Shown here piece after piece: positions 43,860-53,047 of a stretch of DNA of 64,000 nt. This stretch comes from Bradyrhizobium ottawaense (lineage in GTDB: Bacteria > Pseudomonadota > Alphaproteobacteria > Rhizobiales > Xanthobacteraceae). A program made the position numbers and the translations under genes. The stretch is taken from contig NZ_LT629693.1 of the NCBI RefSeq assembly GCF_900099825.1, positions 248,001-312,000 of the forward strand. The letters are read 5' to 3'. How positions within the stretch are numbered: position 1 is the first letter of the stretch; each line of letters opens with the position of its first letter. The notes below the pieces were generated by a model, which had not been told where the DNA came from, made no database searches, and was given only the letters and a program-made list of their open reading frames with translations.

Positions 43860-44831
43860 ATGAAGCAGAACTTCACAGTCAGGCAAGGCGCGCTCGACGG
43901 CGTCGAGGCGTTCCTGAGCGTTGCCCGGCACCGCAGTTTTCGCAAAGCGGCTGCGGAGCTCGGGGTAACGCCGTCGGCGATCAGCCAGGCGGTCCGCACG
44001 CTTGAGGCGCGCGTCGGCACAGCGCTCTTCATCCGCACGACGCGCAGTGTCGGGCTGAGCGAAGCCGGCGAACGATTTCTTTCACGCGCAAAACCCGCTT
44101 TCGAGGAGCTTGTCGCCGCAAGCGAGGTCGCGCGCGACCTTGGGCAGCGGCCGGCCGGACTGCTGCGCCTGACGGTGCCGCGAGCGGTGGTGCCGATCCT
44201 GCTGGAGCCGCTGATCGCAACCTTCTGCCAGGCCTATCCCGAAATCGAGGTGGAGATCGCCGCAAGCGCGGAGCTGGTCGACCTTGCGGCCGGAGGGTTC
44301 GATGCCGGCGTCCGGCTGGGCCAGTTCATCGCCGCGGACATGGTTGCGGTCCGGCTCTCGCCGCCCTTCCCTTTCGTGGTCGTCAGCAGCCCCGAATATC
44401 TGCGCCGGCGGGGAACGCCCGAGCGTATCGACGATCTGCGTCAGCATGCCTGCCTGCGCATGCGCCGCTCGAACGGGTCGATCGCGCCCTGGTCCTTTGT
44501 CAACGGCAACAAGCCGATCGAGGCGATGGTTTCGGGACCGCTGATCGCCCACGATTTTCCCACCATTCTTGCCGCCGCCGCGGAAGGAATGGGGCTTGCA
44601 CAAGTGCCTGGACCGATCGCGGCCGGGTTGGTGGAAGCCGGCAAACTCGTGCGCGTGCTGGAGCCGTTCGCACCGACCGGACCGGGCGTATTTCTCTACT
44701 ATCCCAGCCGCCATCAAACGATGCCGAAACTGCGGGCCTTCATCGATCATGTGAAGGGCCGCGCGGGCGCTGCCAACAAAACCCGAAGTCGCATGGATGA
44801 CAAGCGAACACGCGGGACGAAAATGCGCTGA
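43860..44831 (+). CDS. LysR family transcriptional regulator
   Basis: 323 residues, start MKQNFTVRQGALDGVEAFLS. HTH: VARHRSFRKAAAELGVTPSAISQAVRTLEARVGTALFIRTTRSVGLSEAG (about 22-70). Effector domain with LLRLTVPRAVVPILLEPLIA and the RD2 part. The C terminus has a basic, low-complexity extension (RGAAN-like, KTRSRMDDKRTRGTKMR) beyond the usual length. Divergent from the methyltransferase/membrane operon. The intergenic region has ATCG-N8-CGAT but no exact T-N11-A box. Confidence 0.92.
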   Translation: MKQNFTVRQGALDGVEAFLSVARHRSFRKAAAELGVTPSAISQAVRTLEARVGTALFIRTTRSVGLSEAGERFLSRAKPAFEELVAASEVARDLGQRPAGLLRLTVPRAVVPILLEPLIATFCQAYPEIEVEIAASAELVDLAAGGFDAGVRLGQFIAADMVAVRLSPPFPFVVVSSPEYLRRRGTPERIDDLRQHACLRMRRSNGSIAPWSFVNGNKPIEAMVSGPLIAHDFPTILAAAAEGMGLAQVPGPIAAGLVEAGKLVRVLEPFAPTGPGVFLYYPSRHQTMPKLRAFIDHVKGRAGAANKTRSRMDDKRTRGTKMR

Positions 44832-44945
44832 CGTGTCGGGCGCGCCACCGCCCGTTCGTCCTTTGTGAAGGCGCACGCCGACCAGCTGGCGCATTTTGCC
44901 GCAGCAGACTGAACAACACCGGCGCCAAAACAAAGGAGAGCAACG

Positions 44946-45419
44946 ATGAACAAGAACACGATCTGCCTGTGGTACAACCATGACGCCGAACAAGCCGCGC
45001 AGTTTTACGCCAGAACCTTCCCCGACAGCACCGTCGGCGCGGTGTTCCGAGCGCCATCCGATTTTCCGGGCGGCAAGGCGGGCAGCGTGCTGACGGTCGA
45101 GTTCACGGTGTGCGGCGTGCCGTGCATCGGGCTCAACGGCGGCGACATGTTCAAGCACAGCGAGGCGTTCTCGTTCCAGATCGCTACCGGCAACCAGGAA
45201 GAGACCGACCGCTACTGGAACGCGATCGTCGGTAACGGCGGCGCGGAGAGCGCGTGCGGCTGGTGCAAGGACAAATGGGGCCTGTCGTGGCAGATCACCC
45301 CGCGCGTGCTGACCGATGCGATGGCCAAGGGCGGCGACGTGGCGAAGCGCGCATTCGCAGCGATGCTGACGATGCGGAAGATCGACGTCGCGAAGATCGA
45401 GGCGGCGGTGCGTGGCTAG
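44946..45419 (+). CDS. VOC family protein (PhnB-like)
   Basis: 157 residues, start MNKNTICLWYNHDAEQAAQF, preceded by AAAGGAGAG. PhnB/3-demethylubiquinone-methyltransferase-like VOC pattern: WYNHDAEQAAQFYARTFPDS, VEFTVCGVPCIGLNGGDMFK, FSFQIATGNQEETDRYWNAI, CGWCKDKWGLSWQITP. The middle-strand residues for metal are ambiguous. Name in databases often misleading (no methyltransferase domain). Between LysR and a repeat. Confidence 0.9.
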   Translation: MNKNTICLWYNHDAEQAAQFYARTFPDSTVGAVFRAPSDFPGGKAGSVLTVEFTVCGVPCIGLNGGDMFKHSEAFSFQIATGNQEETDRYWNAIVGNGGAESACGWCKDKWGLSWQITPRVLTDAMAKGGDVAKRAFAAMLTMRKIDVAKIEAAVRG

Positions 45420-45438
45420 GCCTTGCTCCGAAATCAAC

Positions 45439-45529
45439 CGTCATGCCCGGCCTTGTGCCGGGCATCCACGTCTTTACGGTCGCGGACAAATGAAGACGTG
45501 GATGGCCGGGACGAGCCCGGCCATGACGG
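45439..45529. repeat. Dispersed palindromic repeat, family B copy 2
   Basis: CGTCATGCCCGGCCTTGTGC at the left and GACGAGCCCGGCCATGACGG at the right; inner CATCCACGTCT versus AGACGTGGATG pair. Homologous to 17779-17860. Confidence 0.85.
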
Positions 45530-45569
45530 AGAGATGGAGCTTCGCGCCGACCTGGGGCCAATCCACAAG

Positions 45570-46370
45570 CTAAGGCTGCCCCGCCGCCTTCAGGATCAAA
45601 TTCGCGATCGTGTCCGGCTGCGAGATCAAGGCAAGGTGGCTGGCCTTCACCTCGATGGTGGTCGCGCCCATGCGCTTGGCCATGAAGCGCTCGAGATCCG
45701 GATTGATGGTGCGGTCGTCGGTGGAGACGGCATACCAGCTCGGCTTCGATCGCCAGGCCGCCTGCGTGGTCTTGCCTGACAGCAGCGCTTTCTGAAACGG
45801 CTGCTGGACCGCATACAAAACCTTCGCCTTGGCTTCCGGCAGATCGCCGGCGAAATCGCGCAAGAATGCCGCCTCGCTCAGGCGCCCCTCATCGCCGTCG
45901 AAGATGATCCCCGCCGTCGCGGGCGGCGTCGGAAAGGTCTTGGCCAGTGCCGTGTAATCCTCGCCGGCATCCGGCGCCCGCGCGGCCACATATACCAGCG
46001 CCGACACATTCGGATGCACCCCCGCCTCGGTGACGATCATCCCGGAAAAGGAATGCCCGACCAACACAGTCGGCCCGTCCTGCCGCGCCAGTACCCGCTC
46101 TGCCGCGGCCACCGCCTCAGGCAATGTCGTCAGCGGATTCTGCACGGCGGTGGCGTTGAGCCCCGCCGCCTGCAGGCGCGCGATCACCTCGGACCAGCAT
46201 GACCCGTCGGCAAAGAGACCATGGACGAGGACGACGTTTCGCGCCTTCGGCGCGGACTGCGCCACGGCGCTGCGCAGGAACAGCGTGCTTGCGGCCGTCG
46301 CGGCTGCGATGCCCACGAAGGCGCGTCGGTTCATGGGATGCATCAGCGGGGAATCGTTGTTGCCGTCCAT
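45570..46370 (-). CDS. Alpha/beta hydrolase with Tat-like signal
   Basis: 266 residues from ATG 46370 (MDGNNDSPLMHPMNRRAFVG), with AGGAGA (46377-46382) upstream. The twin-arginine segment NRRAFVG precedes a hydrophobic Ala-rich stretch and a cut near AVAQ/SAPKAR (about 42), so it is probably exported. Hydrolase core: VLVHGLFADGSCW (oxyanion side), nucleophile elbow GHSFSG and late His in SHLALIS. Resembles the alpha/beta hydrolases of the EstB/PytH type. Substrate unknown. Confidence 0.87.
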   Translation of the reverse strand: MDGNNDSPLMHPMNRRAFVGIAAATAASTLFLRSAVAQSAPKARNVVLVHGLFADGSCWSEVIARLQAAGLNATAVQNPLTTLPEAVAAAERVLARQDGPTVLVGHSFSGMIVTEAGVHPNVSALVYVAARAPDAGEDYTALAKTFPTPPATAGIIFDGDEGRLSEAAFLRDFAGDLPEAKAKVLYAVQQPFQKALLSGKTTQAAWRSKPSWYAVSTDDRTINPDLERFMAKRMGATTIEVKASHLALISQPDTIANLILKAAGQP

Positions 46371-46635
46371 GAAATTCTCCTTTGTCGTGTCGAAGTGGAT
46401 TACCCGCAAGGTTTGAGGTCGCAAGACAAGATGGCGGATTTTGGCTTTGCAAAACACAGGCGGCAGCATCTGCAGCACTTTACCGTGAGCGCCCCCCCAG
46501 TCCAAGGAATCACAAGACCTGCGCGCGGTCTGCCGGGAGGTACCAGGGGAGAAGCGCAGAGGGACCGCCTGCGCCGCATCTTGTAACTCCCCTTCGCGAT
46601 CAGATGAGATGACTCATAGGGCGTACTCGGTCCAC

Positions 46636-46785
46636 TCATCTCAGTCCAACGCAAAAGGCCAACACCACGTGGAGTGCGGCTATCACCAACCCAGCGATCT
46701 TGGGATCGAGCCCAAATCCCGCGACGCCACTCACAAATGCAATTCCCAATAAGACGCTCTCTTCAATACGCTGCTTCATGTTCAT
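46636..46785 (-). CDS. Two-helix small membrane peptide
   Basis: 49 residues from ATG 46785: MNMKQRIEESVLLGIAFVSG, then VAGFGLDPKIAGLVIAALHV and VLAFCVGLR. Charged head, then two hydrophobic segments (about 11-25 and 29-46) joined by DPK, a holin-like or toxin-like layout. AAGGA lies nine bases upstream. Minus-strand TTGTGG-N17-TACAAC upstream of it is a possible promoter. Its divergent neighbour is the XRE-TPR regulator. Too short for family assignment; a real gene on balance. Confidence 0.5.
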   Translation of the reverse strand: MNMKQRIEESVLLGIAFVSGVAGFGLDPKIAGLVIAALHVVLAFCVGLR

Positions 46786-46800
46786 AGGTCCTTATGTTGG

Positions 46801-46812
46801 ACCCGGCCGGGT
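46801..46812. promoter_or_regulatory. Perfect 12-bp palindrome between the divergent islet genes
   Basis: ACCCGGCCGGGT, in the 119-bp space between the small membrane peptide and the XRE-TPR gene; possible operator. Confidence 0.3.
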
Positions 46813-46880
46813 TGTATGTTTTTCTGTGCACGCCCACAATATGCGCCATTTAAACTCCGAGCGCGTTCCCGTATCGTTGC

Positions 46881-46900
46881 CGAAAGTTACCGAAAGTTAC
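46881..46900 (+). repeat. Two tandem decamers before the XRE-TPR gene
   Basis: CGAAAGTTAC occurs twice, head to tail, ending four bases before the ATG. Regulator-binding direct repeats of this kind are common upstream of self-controlled XRE genes. Confidence 0.45.
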
Positions 46901-46904
46901 GGAA

Positions 46905-48320
46905 ATGGAAAGCTTTGGCGCCTTATTCGGAAGGCTTGTCCGCAACAAGCGCGGGGTCGAAGGACTATCGCAAGACGCCCTTGCCGGAATGGCCAACCTT
47001 ACGAAGGCGCGCATCTCGGATATAGAGAACGGAAAAATAGATAAGCCACAAATCAAAACGATAGACGCGCTCTGTGTCGCACTGAATATCACCACAGAAG
47101 AGAGAAACGCTTGTCGCGTCAATGCAAGCCCCGACTTGCCACCTCGCCTACTAGAGAATCTAGCGTTACGATTTGGCCATACAAATCCTGACGCTTCCGA
47201 AGACGAACTAGAAGCATTTCTGAAAGAAAAGGCTATCGAATTTCGGGAACTGCAAAATCGACTAGCCCAAATCGAAGCTGCCGACAGTCGAATTGCCGAA
47301 TTCCTTACCGCCGCGAACGCAGCACTTGAGGAAGGCGACTTTCAACTCGCCGACAAGCGACTTGCGGAAGCCGAGGAGATTCAGCTTACATCCATCACGC
47401 TCCCAGCTTTAGAGCGACAGCATAGACTCCGATTCGAACGAGGGCACACAGCACTGCTAGGTGGAGAGATTCAGGATGCAGCTCAGCACTGGGAGCGATC
47501 GGCAAATTATTTTCACTTTGTGAATGAGGATGCCGAAGCAGAGAAACGATTCGAATACTGCACCCGGTTACGAGAATACGGCTACAGATATCGAAGCGCC
47601 GAAGCTCTACAGACAGCGAGAAACGCCCTCGAAAAAAACCTAAACATTTGGACAAAAGCCGGAAATCTACAAAACTGGTGCAGAGTCACAAATGCCCTTG
47701 GAGCGACAAGTTGGAGATTATCCCAATTTGATGACCCGAAAAACTTTCTCAAGCACATGATCGCGGCGAAATCTCTCTACGAAAGCGTGCACGAGAGCTG
47801 CTCTGGTGCAGAACTTCCATTTTATTATGCAGCATCTAGCACAAACCTCGCGAGCATCTATTCCGATCGAGAATTTTCGAAATCTGACGAAGAATATTAC
47901 GCCAACTTGATACTCAGCTTAGACCTACAGAGCGCTGCTTTAGAATTGACGTCCAAACTAGATCGTCCTGTCGAGTGGGGCATTCAGCAACACAACATAG
48001 GACTTACCTACACGAAGATTTTTCGTGAACAAGCTGACAAGCATCTGTCGATGACATTCATCGACAAAGCAATTCATCACCTTGAACTATCTTTTGATGT
48101 ACGGGACCCGGGCGAAATGCTCCAGTACTGGATTGCATCCTGCCGATCTTTGGGAGAAGCGCTAGTCGAGCGCTCTATGCATCAACCAAACTCCCAAGCA
48201 AAGACTGATCTGCAACGAGCCAAAGACCTTCTCAGCGAGGCGGCCTCAAAGATAACTGAGGCCGAGCATCCAAACCAATGGGCAGAAATTCAGCGGCAGT
48301 TAGAGAGATGCACAAACTAA
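46905..48320 (+). CDS. XRE-type regulator with TPR-like C-terminal domain
   Basis: 471 residues. N-terminal XRE HTH: LSQDALAGMANLTKARISDI, ENGKIDKPQIKTIDALC (about residues 21-59). A coiled segment follows (DELEAFLKEKAIEFRELQNR, 105-125). From about 135 onward, helical TPR-like repeats run to the end (LTAANAALEEGDFQLADKRL, RGHTALLGGEIQDAAQHWER and more), as in peptide-sensing PlcR/Rap-like regulators. Codons are AT-richer than all neighbours, so it was probably acquired. It ends 38 bp before the convergent guaA stop. The target is unknown. Confidence 0.75.
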   Translation: MESFGALFGRLVRNKRGVEGLSQDALAGMANLTKARISDIENGKIDKPQIKTIDALCVALNITTEERNACRVNASPDLPPRLLENLALRFGHTNPDASEDELEAFLKEKAIEFRELQNRLAQIEAADSRIAEFLTAANAALEEGDFQLADKRLAEAEEIQLTSITLPALERQHRLRFERGHTALLGGEIQDAAQHWERSANYFHFVNEDAEAEKRFEYCTRLREYGYRYRSAEALQTARNALEKNLNIWTKAGNLQNWCRVTNALGATSWRLSQFDDPKNFLKHMIAAKSLYESVHESCSGAELPFYYAASSTNLASIYSDREFSKSDEEYYANLILSLDLQSAALELTSKLDRPVEWGIQQHNIGLTYTKIFREQADKHLSMTFIDKAIHHLELSFDVRDPGEMLQYWIASCRSLGEALVERSMHQPNSQAKTDLQRAKDLLSEAASKITEAEHPNQWAEIQRQLERCTN

Positions 48321-48358
48321 CGATTTAGCCTCTCTCAAGGTTCGCTGGCCGCAACATC

Positions 48359-49954
48359 CTACTCCCACTCAATCGTCCCCGGCGGCTTAGACGTCACGTC
48401 ATAAACCACCCGGTTCACGCCCTTGACCTCGTTGATGATCCGCGTCGCGGTCTCGCCGAGAAACTTCATGTCGAAGGCGTAGAAGTCGGCGGTCATGCCG
48501 TCGGTGGAGGTTACGGCGCGCAGGCCGACGACGTATTCGTAGGTGCGGCCGTCGCCCATCACGCCGACGGTTTTCACCGGCAGCAGCACGGCGAAGGCCT
48601 GCCAGATCTGGTCGTAGAGGCCGGCTTTTCGAATTTGGTCGATATAGACGGCGTCAGCGTTGCGGAGGATGTCGAGCTTCTCGCTTGTGATCTCGCCGGG
48701 GCAGCGGATGGCGAGGCCGGGGCCCGGGAACGGATGGCGGCCGACGAAGATTTCGGGCAGGCCGAGTTCGCGCCCCAACACGCGGACTTCGTCCTTGAAC
48801 AGTTCGCGCAACGGTTCGACCAGCTTCATGTTCATGCGATCAGGAAGGCCGCCGACATTGTGGTGCGACTTGATGGTCACCGACGGGCCGCCGGTGAAGG
48901 AGACGCTTTCGATCACGTCGGGATACAGCGTGCCCTGCGCCAAAAAGTCCGCGCCGCCGATTTTCTTCGCTTCAACGTCGAACACGTCGATGAACAGGCG
49001 CCCGATGGTCTTGCGCTTGATTTCGGGGTCGGTGACCCCAGCGAGTTCGCCGAGGAATTGCTTGGACGCGTCCACATGCACCAGCGGAATGTTGTAGTGA
49101 TGCCGGAACAGGTCGACGACGGTCTTGGCCTCGTCCAGCCGCAGCATGCCGTGATCGACGAACACGCAGGTGAGCTGGTCGCCGATGGCTTCGTGGATCA
49201 GCACCGCGGCGACCGCGGAATCGACGCCACCGGAAAGGCCGCAGATCACCCTGCCCGAGCCTACCTGGGCGCGGATCTTTTCGATCGCTTCCTCGCGGAA
49301 CGCGCGCATGGTCCAGTCGCCGGTGAGGCCGGCGACCTTGCGGACGAAGTTGCGGATCAGTTTGGCGCCGTCGGGCGTGTGCACCACTTCGGGGTGGAAC
49401 ATCAGACCGTAATATCTGCGCTTCTCGTCCTGGATCACCGCGAACGGCGCGTTCGGCGACACGCCCGCCACCGTGAAGCCTGGCGGCATCCTGGTGATGC
49501 GGTCGCCATGGCTCATCCACACCGGATGCTTTTCGCCGATTCCCCAGGTGGATTCGAACAGGTTGCTGGCGGCCTTGACCTCGACATCGGCGCGGCCGAA
49601 TTCGCGGTGATGGCCGCCCTGAACCTCGCCGCCGAGCTGGGCGGCCATGGTCATCTGGCCGTAGCAGATGCCGAGCACGGGCACGCCGGAATCGAAGATC
49701 GCCTGCGGCGCGCGCGGCGAGCCGGCTTCATGAACCGACTCCGGACCGCCGGAGAGGATCACGGCTTTCGGCTTCATTTCCTTGAAGGCTTGCTCCGCCT
49801 TCTGGAACGGCACGATCTCGGAATAGACGCCCTCCTCGCGCACCCGGCGCGCGATCAGTTGCGTCACCTGACTGCCGAAATCGACGATCAGAATCTTGTC
49901 ATGCGCCGAGGCCAGGGTTGGCGTCGACTCGCGGGCGGGCTTGGCTGCTGTCAT
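48359..49954 (-). CDS. guaA: GMP synthase (glutamine-hydrolysing)
   Basis: 531 residues. N-terminal class I amidotransferase: nucleophile Cys in [14 protein letters not shown], His/Glu pair in [14 protein letters not shown] pyrophosphatase domain: [12 protein letters not shown] (P-loop). C-terminal dimerisation domain with DIIESV-like [13 protein letters not shown] and [20 protein letters not shown], ending [17 protein letters not shown]. Converts XMP to GMP. guaB, the preceding pathway step, lies about 8.6 kb away on the same strand. No purine riboswitch is visible upstream. Confidence 0.99.
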   Translation of the reverse strand: MTAAKPARESTPTLASAHDKILIVDFGSQVTQLIARRVREEGVYSEIVPFQKAEQAFKEMKPKAVILSGGPESVHEAGSPRAPQAIFDSGVPVLGICYGQMTMAAQLGGEVQGGHHREFGRADVEVKAASNLFESTWGIGEKHPVWMSHGDRITRMPPGFTVAGVSPNAPFAVIQDEKRRYYGLMFHPEVVHTPDGAKLIRNFVRKVAGLTGDWTMRAFREEAIEKIRAQVGSGRVICGLSGGVDSAVAAVLIHEAIGDQLTCVFVDHGMLRLDEAKTVVDLFRHHYNIPLVHVDASKQFLGELAGVTDPEIKRKTIGRLFIDVFDVEAKKIGGADFLAQGTLYPDVIESVSFTGGPSVTIKSHHNVGGLPDRMNMKLVEPLRELFKDEVRVLGRELGLPEIFVGRHPFPGPGLAIRCPGEITSEKLDILRNADAVYIDQIRKAGLYDQIWQAFAVLLPVKTVGVMGDGRTYEYVVGLRAVTSTDGMTADFYAFDMKFLGETATRIINEVKGVNRVVYDVTSKPPGTIEWE

Positions 49955-50036
49955 GGACAGGAATTACGCGACGGGGGCGCCCCTCGCAACTGCGGCAAAC
50001 GGGCGGCCCACATTCTTCTGCGGGGTATGGACAGAT

Positions 50037-50067
50037 CAAATTAGGTAAGTATTATTGACCTAATTTG
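50037..50067. promoter_or_regulatory. Perfect 10-bp palindrome before the NTF2-like gene
   Basis: CAAATTAGGT (50037-50046), 11 bases, ACCTAATTTG (50058-50067), in AT-rich sequence 26 bp before the start at 50093. Looks like an operator for an unlinked regulator. Confidence 0.65.
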
Positions 50068-50092
50068 TCCCAGAGGCAGAATGGAGGAACCC

Positions 50093-50464
50093 ATGCCGTC
50101 GTCGCACCATGAACCCGCCCACCTCGCCGCGCTCGGGCGGGACTGGATCGCTGCCTGGAACTCGCACGACCTGGAGCGCGTGCTGGCGCTGTATGCCGAA
50201 GATACCGAAATGACCTCGGACCGGATTCCGGCCCTCGGCTTCGATGCGTCAGGCACGGTGCGCGGCAAGCCGACCTTGCGCGCCTACTGGAGCAAGGCGC
50301 TCTCGATGATTCCGAACCTGCATTTCGAGCTGATCGACACCTATGTGAGCCCCGACAGCGTCGTGGTGTTTTACCAGAACGAACGGGGCAAGAAGATCTG
50401 CGAGTATTTGCGGCTCGATGCCGAGGGGAAGATCCGGCAGGGTTCGGCGAACCATTTGGTGTAG
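50093..50464 (+). CDS. Nuclear transport factor 2 family (SnoaL-like) protein
   Basis: 123 residues from ATG 50093 (MPSSHHEPAHLAALGRDWIA), with GGAGG six bases upstream, better than ATG 50081. Cone-fold features: WIAAWNSHDLERVLALYAED at the N terminus, GKPTLRAYWSKALSMIPNLH, VVFYQNERGKKICEYLRLDA. Ligand pocket protein or small isomerase-like enzyme; function unknown. A perfect palindrome lies upstream and a repeat directly after it. Confidence 0.85.
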   Translation: MPSSHHEPAHLAALGRDWIAAWNSHDLERVLALYAEDTEMTSDRIPALGFDASGTVRGKPTLRAYWSKALSMIPNLHFELIDTYVSPDSVVVFYQNERGKKICEYLRLDAEGKIRQGSANHLV

Positions 50465-50465
50465 C

Positions 50466-50547
50466 CGTCATTCCGGGGCGCGTCGAAGACGCGAACCCGG
50501 AATCTCGAACTTCCGGGTTCGATGCTTCGCATCGCCCCGGAACGACG
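50466..50547. repeat. Dispersed palindromic repeat, family C copy 1
   Basis: CGTCATTCCGGGGCGCGTCG at the left, CGCATCGCCCCGGAACGACG at the right, with an inner hairpin CCCGGAATCTCG-aac-TTCCGGG. Homologous to 63008-63089. Confidence 0.9.
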
Positions 50548-50554
50548 GCGATAC

Positions 50555-51853
50555 TCAAGCCTTCTTCAGTACGCTCACAAAGAACCCGTCCGTGCCCGTC
50601 CGGCGCGGCGTCATCAGCCAGCCCTCCGGTGACTCCAGCGCGGCAGCGGCAAACGCCTCGGCCTTGTCCCAGAGCACGCTCGCGGTCTGCTCGGGCGGCA
50701 CCACCGAGAACTCCGAGTGACGGCCGACGAAGCCGCGAATCTGGTCGCCGTTTTCGGCAGGGAGTACCGAACAGGTGACATAGGCGATGCGCCCGCCCGG
50801 CTTCACCAAGGCCGCCGCGCGATCAAGCACTTCGGACTGATCCTTCAACCGCACTTCCAGCGCGCCCGGGCGCATGCGCCATTTGGCGTCGGGATTGCGG
50901 CGCCAGGTACCGGTACCGGTACAGGGCGCGTCGATCAGCACGAGATCGGCGGAGGCCCTGATGTCGGCGAGCGGATCGGCGTCGCCCTTCGGGGCGCGCA
51001 CATCGGCGTTATGGATGCCGGCGCGCGACAGCCGCTCGTAGATCGGCGCGAGCTGGCGCTTGTCGTGGTCGGTCGCGATCAGGCGGCCCTTGCCCTGCAT
51101 CATGGCGGCCAACGCCAATGTCTTGCCGCCGGCGCCGGCGCAGAGATCGATCACCTGCTCGCCGGGTTTTGCGCCGGAGAGCAAGGCCGCCAACTGCGAA
51201 CCCTCGTCCTGCACTTCGATCGCGCCCTTGATAAAGTCCTCCTCGGCATGGATGCCGGGGTTGCGGGCGTCGGCCCCGAGCTCGATGCGCAGGCCGATCG
51301 ACGACCACGGCGTCGGCTCCGTGCCGAGATGCAAAAGCCGCGGCAACACCTTGTCGCGACTGGACTTCAGCGTGTTGACACGGAGGTCGAGCGGCGCCCG
51401 GCTCGCCATTGCGGTGGCTTCCGCCACCCGATCGTCGCCAAACACCTTTGCCAGATGCGGATCCAGCCATTCGGGATAATCGCCGGCAATGTGCGGCGGC
51501 GCTTCATCCAGCGTGCGCGACGTCAGGGCGGCGCGCTCGGCCGCGCTCAGCGGCTCCGGCGCAAAGCGTTCGCCATGGCACAGGTTGGCGATCGCGTCCG
51601 CGTCCATGCCGCGCTCGAGCTTGAGCATGCCGAGCAGGCGCGCGCGTGGCGTGTCCGCATCCATGATCCAGGCGCTCGAGGCCCGCCGGCGCAGCACGTC
51701 CCAGATCAGGCCGGCGATCGCGGCACGGTCACCGGATCCGGCAAAGCGGTGCGCGGTGCCCCACTCCTTCAGCGCCTTCGCCGCGGGAACGCGCTGGGCG
51801 TCGATGGTTTCGATCAGTTCGATGGCTGCGGACAGCCGGGCGGCGGGGGTCAT
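50555..51853 (-). CDS. RsmB/NOP-family rRNA cytosine-C5 methyltransferase
   Basis: 432 residues. Central NusB-like/N1 part then the catalytic Rossmann domain: VIDLCAGAGGKTLALAA (motif I), VLIDAPCTGTGTWRRNPD (motif IV with Cys), and VTCSVLPAENGDQI (motif VI catalytic Cys, TCS). These two cysteines are the m5C methyltransferase pair. Most like 16S rRNA m5C967 methyltransferase RsmB; other NOP-family targets cannot be excluded. The next gene upstream (MAPEG) is nine bases away, so they are co-transcribed. Confidence 0.9.
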   Translation of the reverse strand: MTPAARLSAAIELIETIDAQRVPAAKALKEWGTAHRFAGSGDRAAIAGLIWDVLRRRASSAWIMDADTPRARLLGMLKLERGMDADAIANLCHGERFAPEPLSAAERAALTSRTLDEAPPHIAGDYPEWLDPHLAKVFGDDRVAEATAMASRAPLDLRVNTLKSSRDKVLPRLLHLGTEPTPWSSIGLRIELGADARNPGIHAEEDFIKGAIEVQDEGSQLAALLSGAKPGEQVIDLCAGAGGKTLALAAMMQGKGRLIATDHDKRQLAPIYERLSRAGIHNADVRAPKGDADPLADIRASADLVLIDAPCTGTGTWRRNPDAKWRMRPGALEVRLKDQSEVLDRAAALVKPGGRIAYVTCSVLPAENGDQIRGFVGRHSEFSVVPPEQTASVLWDKAEAFAAAALESPEGWLMTPRRTGTDGFFVSVLKKA

Positions 51854-51862
51854 TCAGGACTT

Positions 51863-52285
51863 TCAGATCAGAAGCAAAATTCTCAAGGCGAAGTAGATCC
51901 ACATCGCCAGCAGCACCAGCACGCCGGAAAACCACACCAGTCCGCGCTGCCGCACATTGTTCGTGGTCACGAAGATCCCGGCATGGATGAACCGCAGCAC
52001 CACGAACACCCAGGACATCAGTACGATGAACAGGTCGGCATGGCGCAGCGGCAGCGCCAGCGCGATCAGGATGTAGAACAGCACCGGTATTTCGAACTGG
52101 TTGGAGAAGCAATCGCCGATTTGCGCCGTGCGGGTCGGCCATTTCGCCTGGCCAAGCGCGACGTCCTTGAGGCTGGTTTCCCGGCCCTTCAGCGCTTGGC
52201 CGCGGGCCGTCGCCATCCACAGCAGCAGGAAGAAAGCGAGCCCGACCAGCACGAAGACCGGCAGCAAGACCCATTGAACCGACAT
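51863..52285 (-). CDS. MAPEG family membrane protein
   Basis: 140 residues from ATG 52285 (MSVQWVLLPVFVLVGLAFFL). Four helices, with the glutathione-side loop in helix 2 region QIGDCFSNQFEIPVLFYILI (FxNQFExP is the MAPEG signature) and RHADLFIVLMSWVFVVLRFI. Related to microsomal glutathione transferase-like and FLAP proteins, of unknown use in bacteria. Nine bases upstream of the methyltransferase gene in the same operon. The longer frame to 52666 is not supported. Confidence 0.87.
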   Translation of the reverse strand: MSVQWVLLPVFVLVGLAFFLLLWMATARGQALKGRETSLKDVALGQAKWPTRTAQIGDCFSNQFEIPVLFYILIALALPLRHADLFIVLMSWVFVVLRFIHAGIFVTTNNVRQRGLVWFSGVLVLLAMWIYFALRILLLI

Positions 52286-52523
52286 GAAAACCTCCCCCTC
52301 ACGACCGCGCCAGCCCAAGCTCATAGCGGTCGGGCGCTCCCCTGACAAATAAGCCTTGTCGGGAGCCCTTTGTTGACGCGTTTTCTTCACGCAAACCGGT
52401 TCCCGCTTTGCTCGAAAACGCTTTGGCCATGAACCACAATCCCGGCTCAAGTGACCAATTATCGAAAATTTCAAAGGTTCTGGTCGCCAAACGGCCCTGA
52501 GGCGACCCTCGCGAGATGGCACG

Positions 52524-52967
52524 ATGAACATCACCTCCCCGATCCTGGCAAGTGCTGGCCGTGTCGCCGAACTGCCCGGCGATTCCGCGGCCTCGTGGCT
52601 GAAAATCGTAGGCTTTGGAACCGGCCTGTTCGACGACAGCCCCGATGGCGGGCTTGGCATGATCATATCGGCGCTATCAGGCGTCGCCGCGGCGCTGGCG
52701 GTTGCGATTCTGCTGTCGATCTGTTTCCACAGCGGCTACCGCAGCCGGCGCGATCTCATCAAGCACGGCCTCGCCGCCTCCGCCGTGCTGGTTCTGCTCG
52801 CCTTCGTGATCTCGGACATGCGGCACGCCGCGCTCGCCTATCTCGGCATCAATTCGGCAAAGCCTGCGGTCGAGTTCGAAATCCGGCTGCCGAAGGCAGC
52901 CCTCTCGGCGGTCGCCGATACGCCGGAAAGCCGCGACGCCTTTGTGATCCGCTATCGCGCGCTGTGA
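52524..52967 (+). CDS. Hypothetical membrane protein
   Basis: 147 residues, start MNITSPILASAGRVAELPGD. Two transmembrane helices (GMIISALSGVAAALAVAILL, about 45-65; HGLAASAVLVLLAFVISDM, about 80-100), then a periplasmic part (NSAKPAVEFEIRLPKAALSA, ESRDAFVIRYRAL) that may be a small beta-rich domain. GAGATGG precedes the ATG. No family recognised. The hydrolase gene 80 bp downstream is on the same strand. Confidence 0.65.
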   Translation: MNITSPILASAGRVAELPGDSAASWLKIVGFGTGLFDDSPDGGLGMIISALSGVAAALAVAILLSICFHSGYRSRRDLIKHGLAASAVLVLLAFVISDMRHAALAYLGINSAKPAVEFEIRLPKAALSAVADTPESRDAFVIRYRAL

Positions 52968-53047
52968 GATTTCAGAAGCATCGCGGCTGGACGCCGAAGC
53001 CGTTGCAGATTATCCCTGACATCAAAGGCCGTATTCAAGCGGCTGCC

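Noticed and set aside
52451..53047. N-terminal extension of the dienelactone hydrolase to 52451
   Set aside because: That part overlaps a membrane protein gene in another frame and does not look like the hydrolase family.
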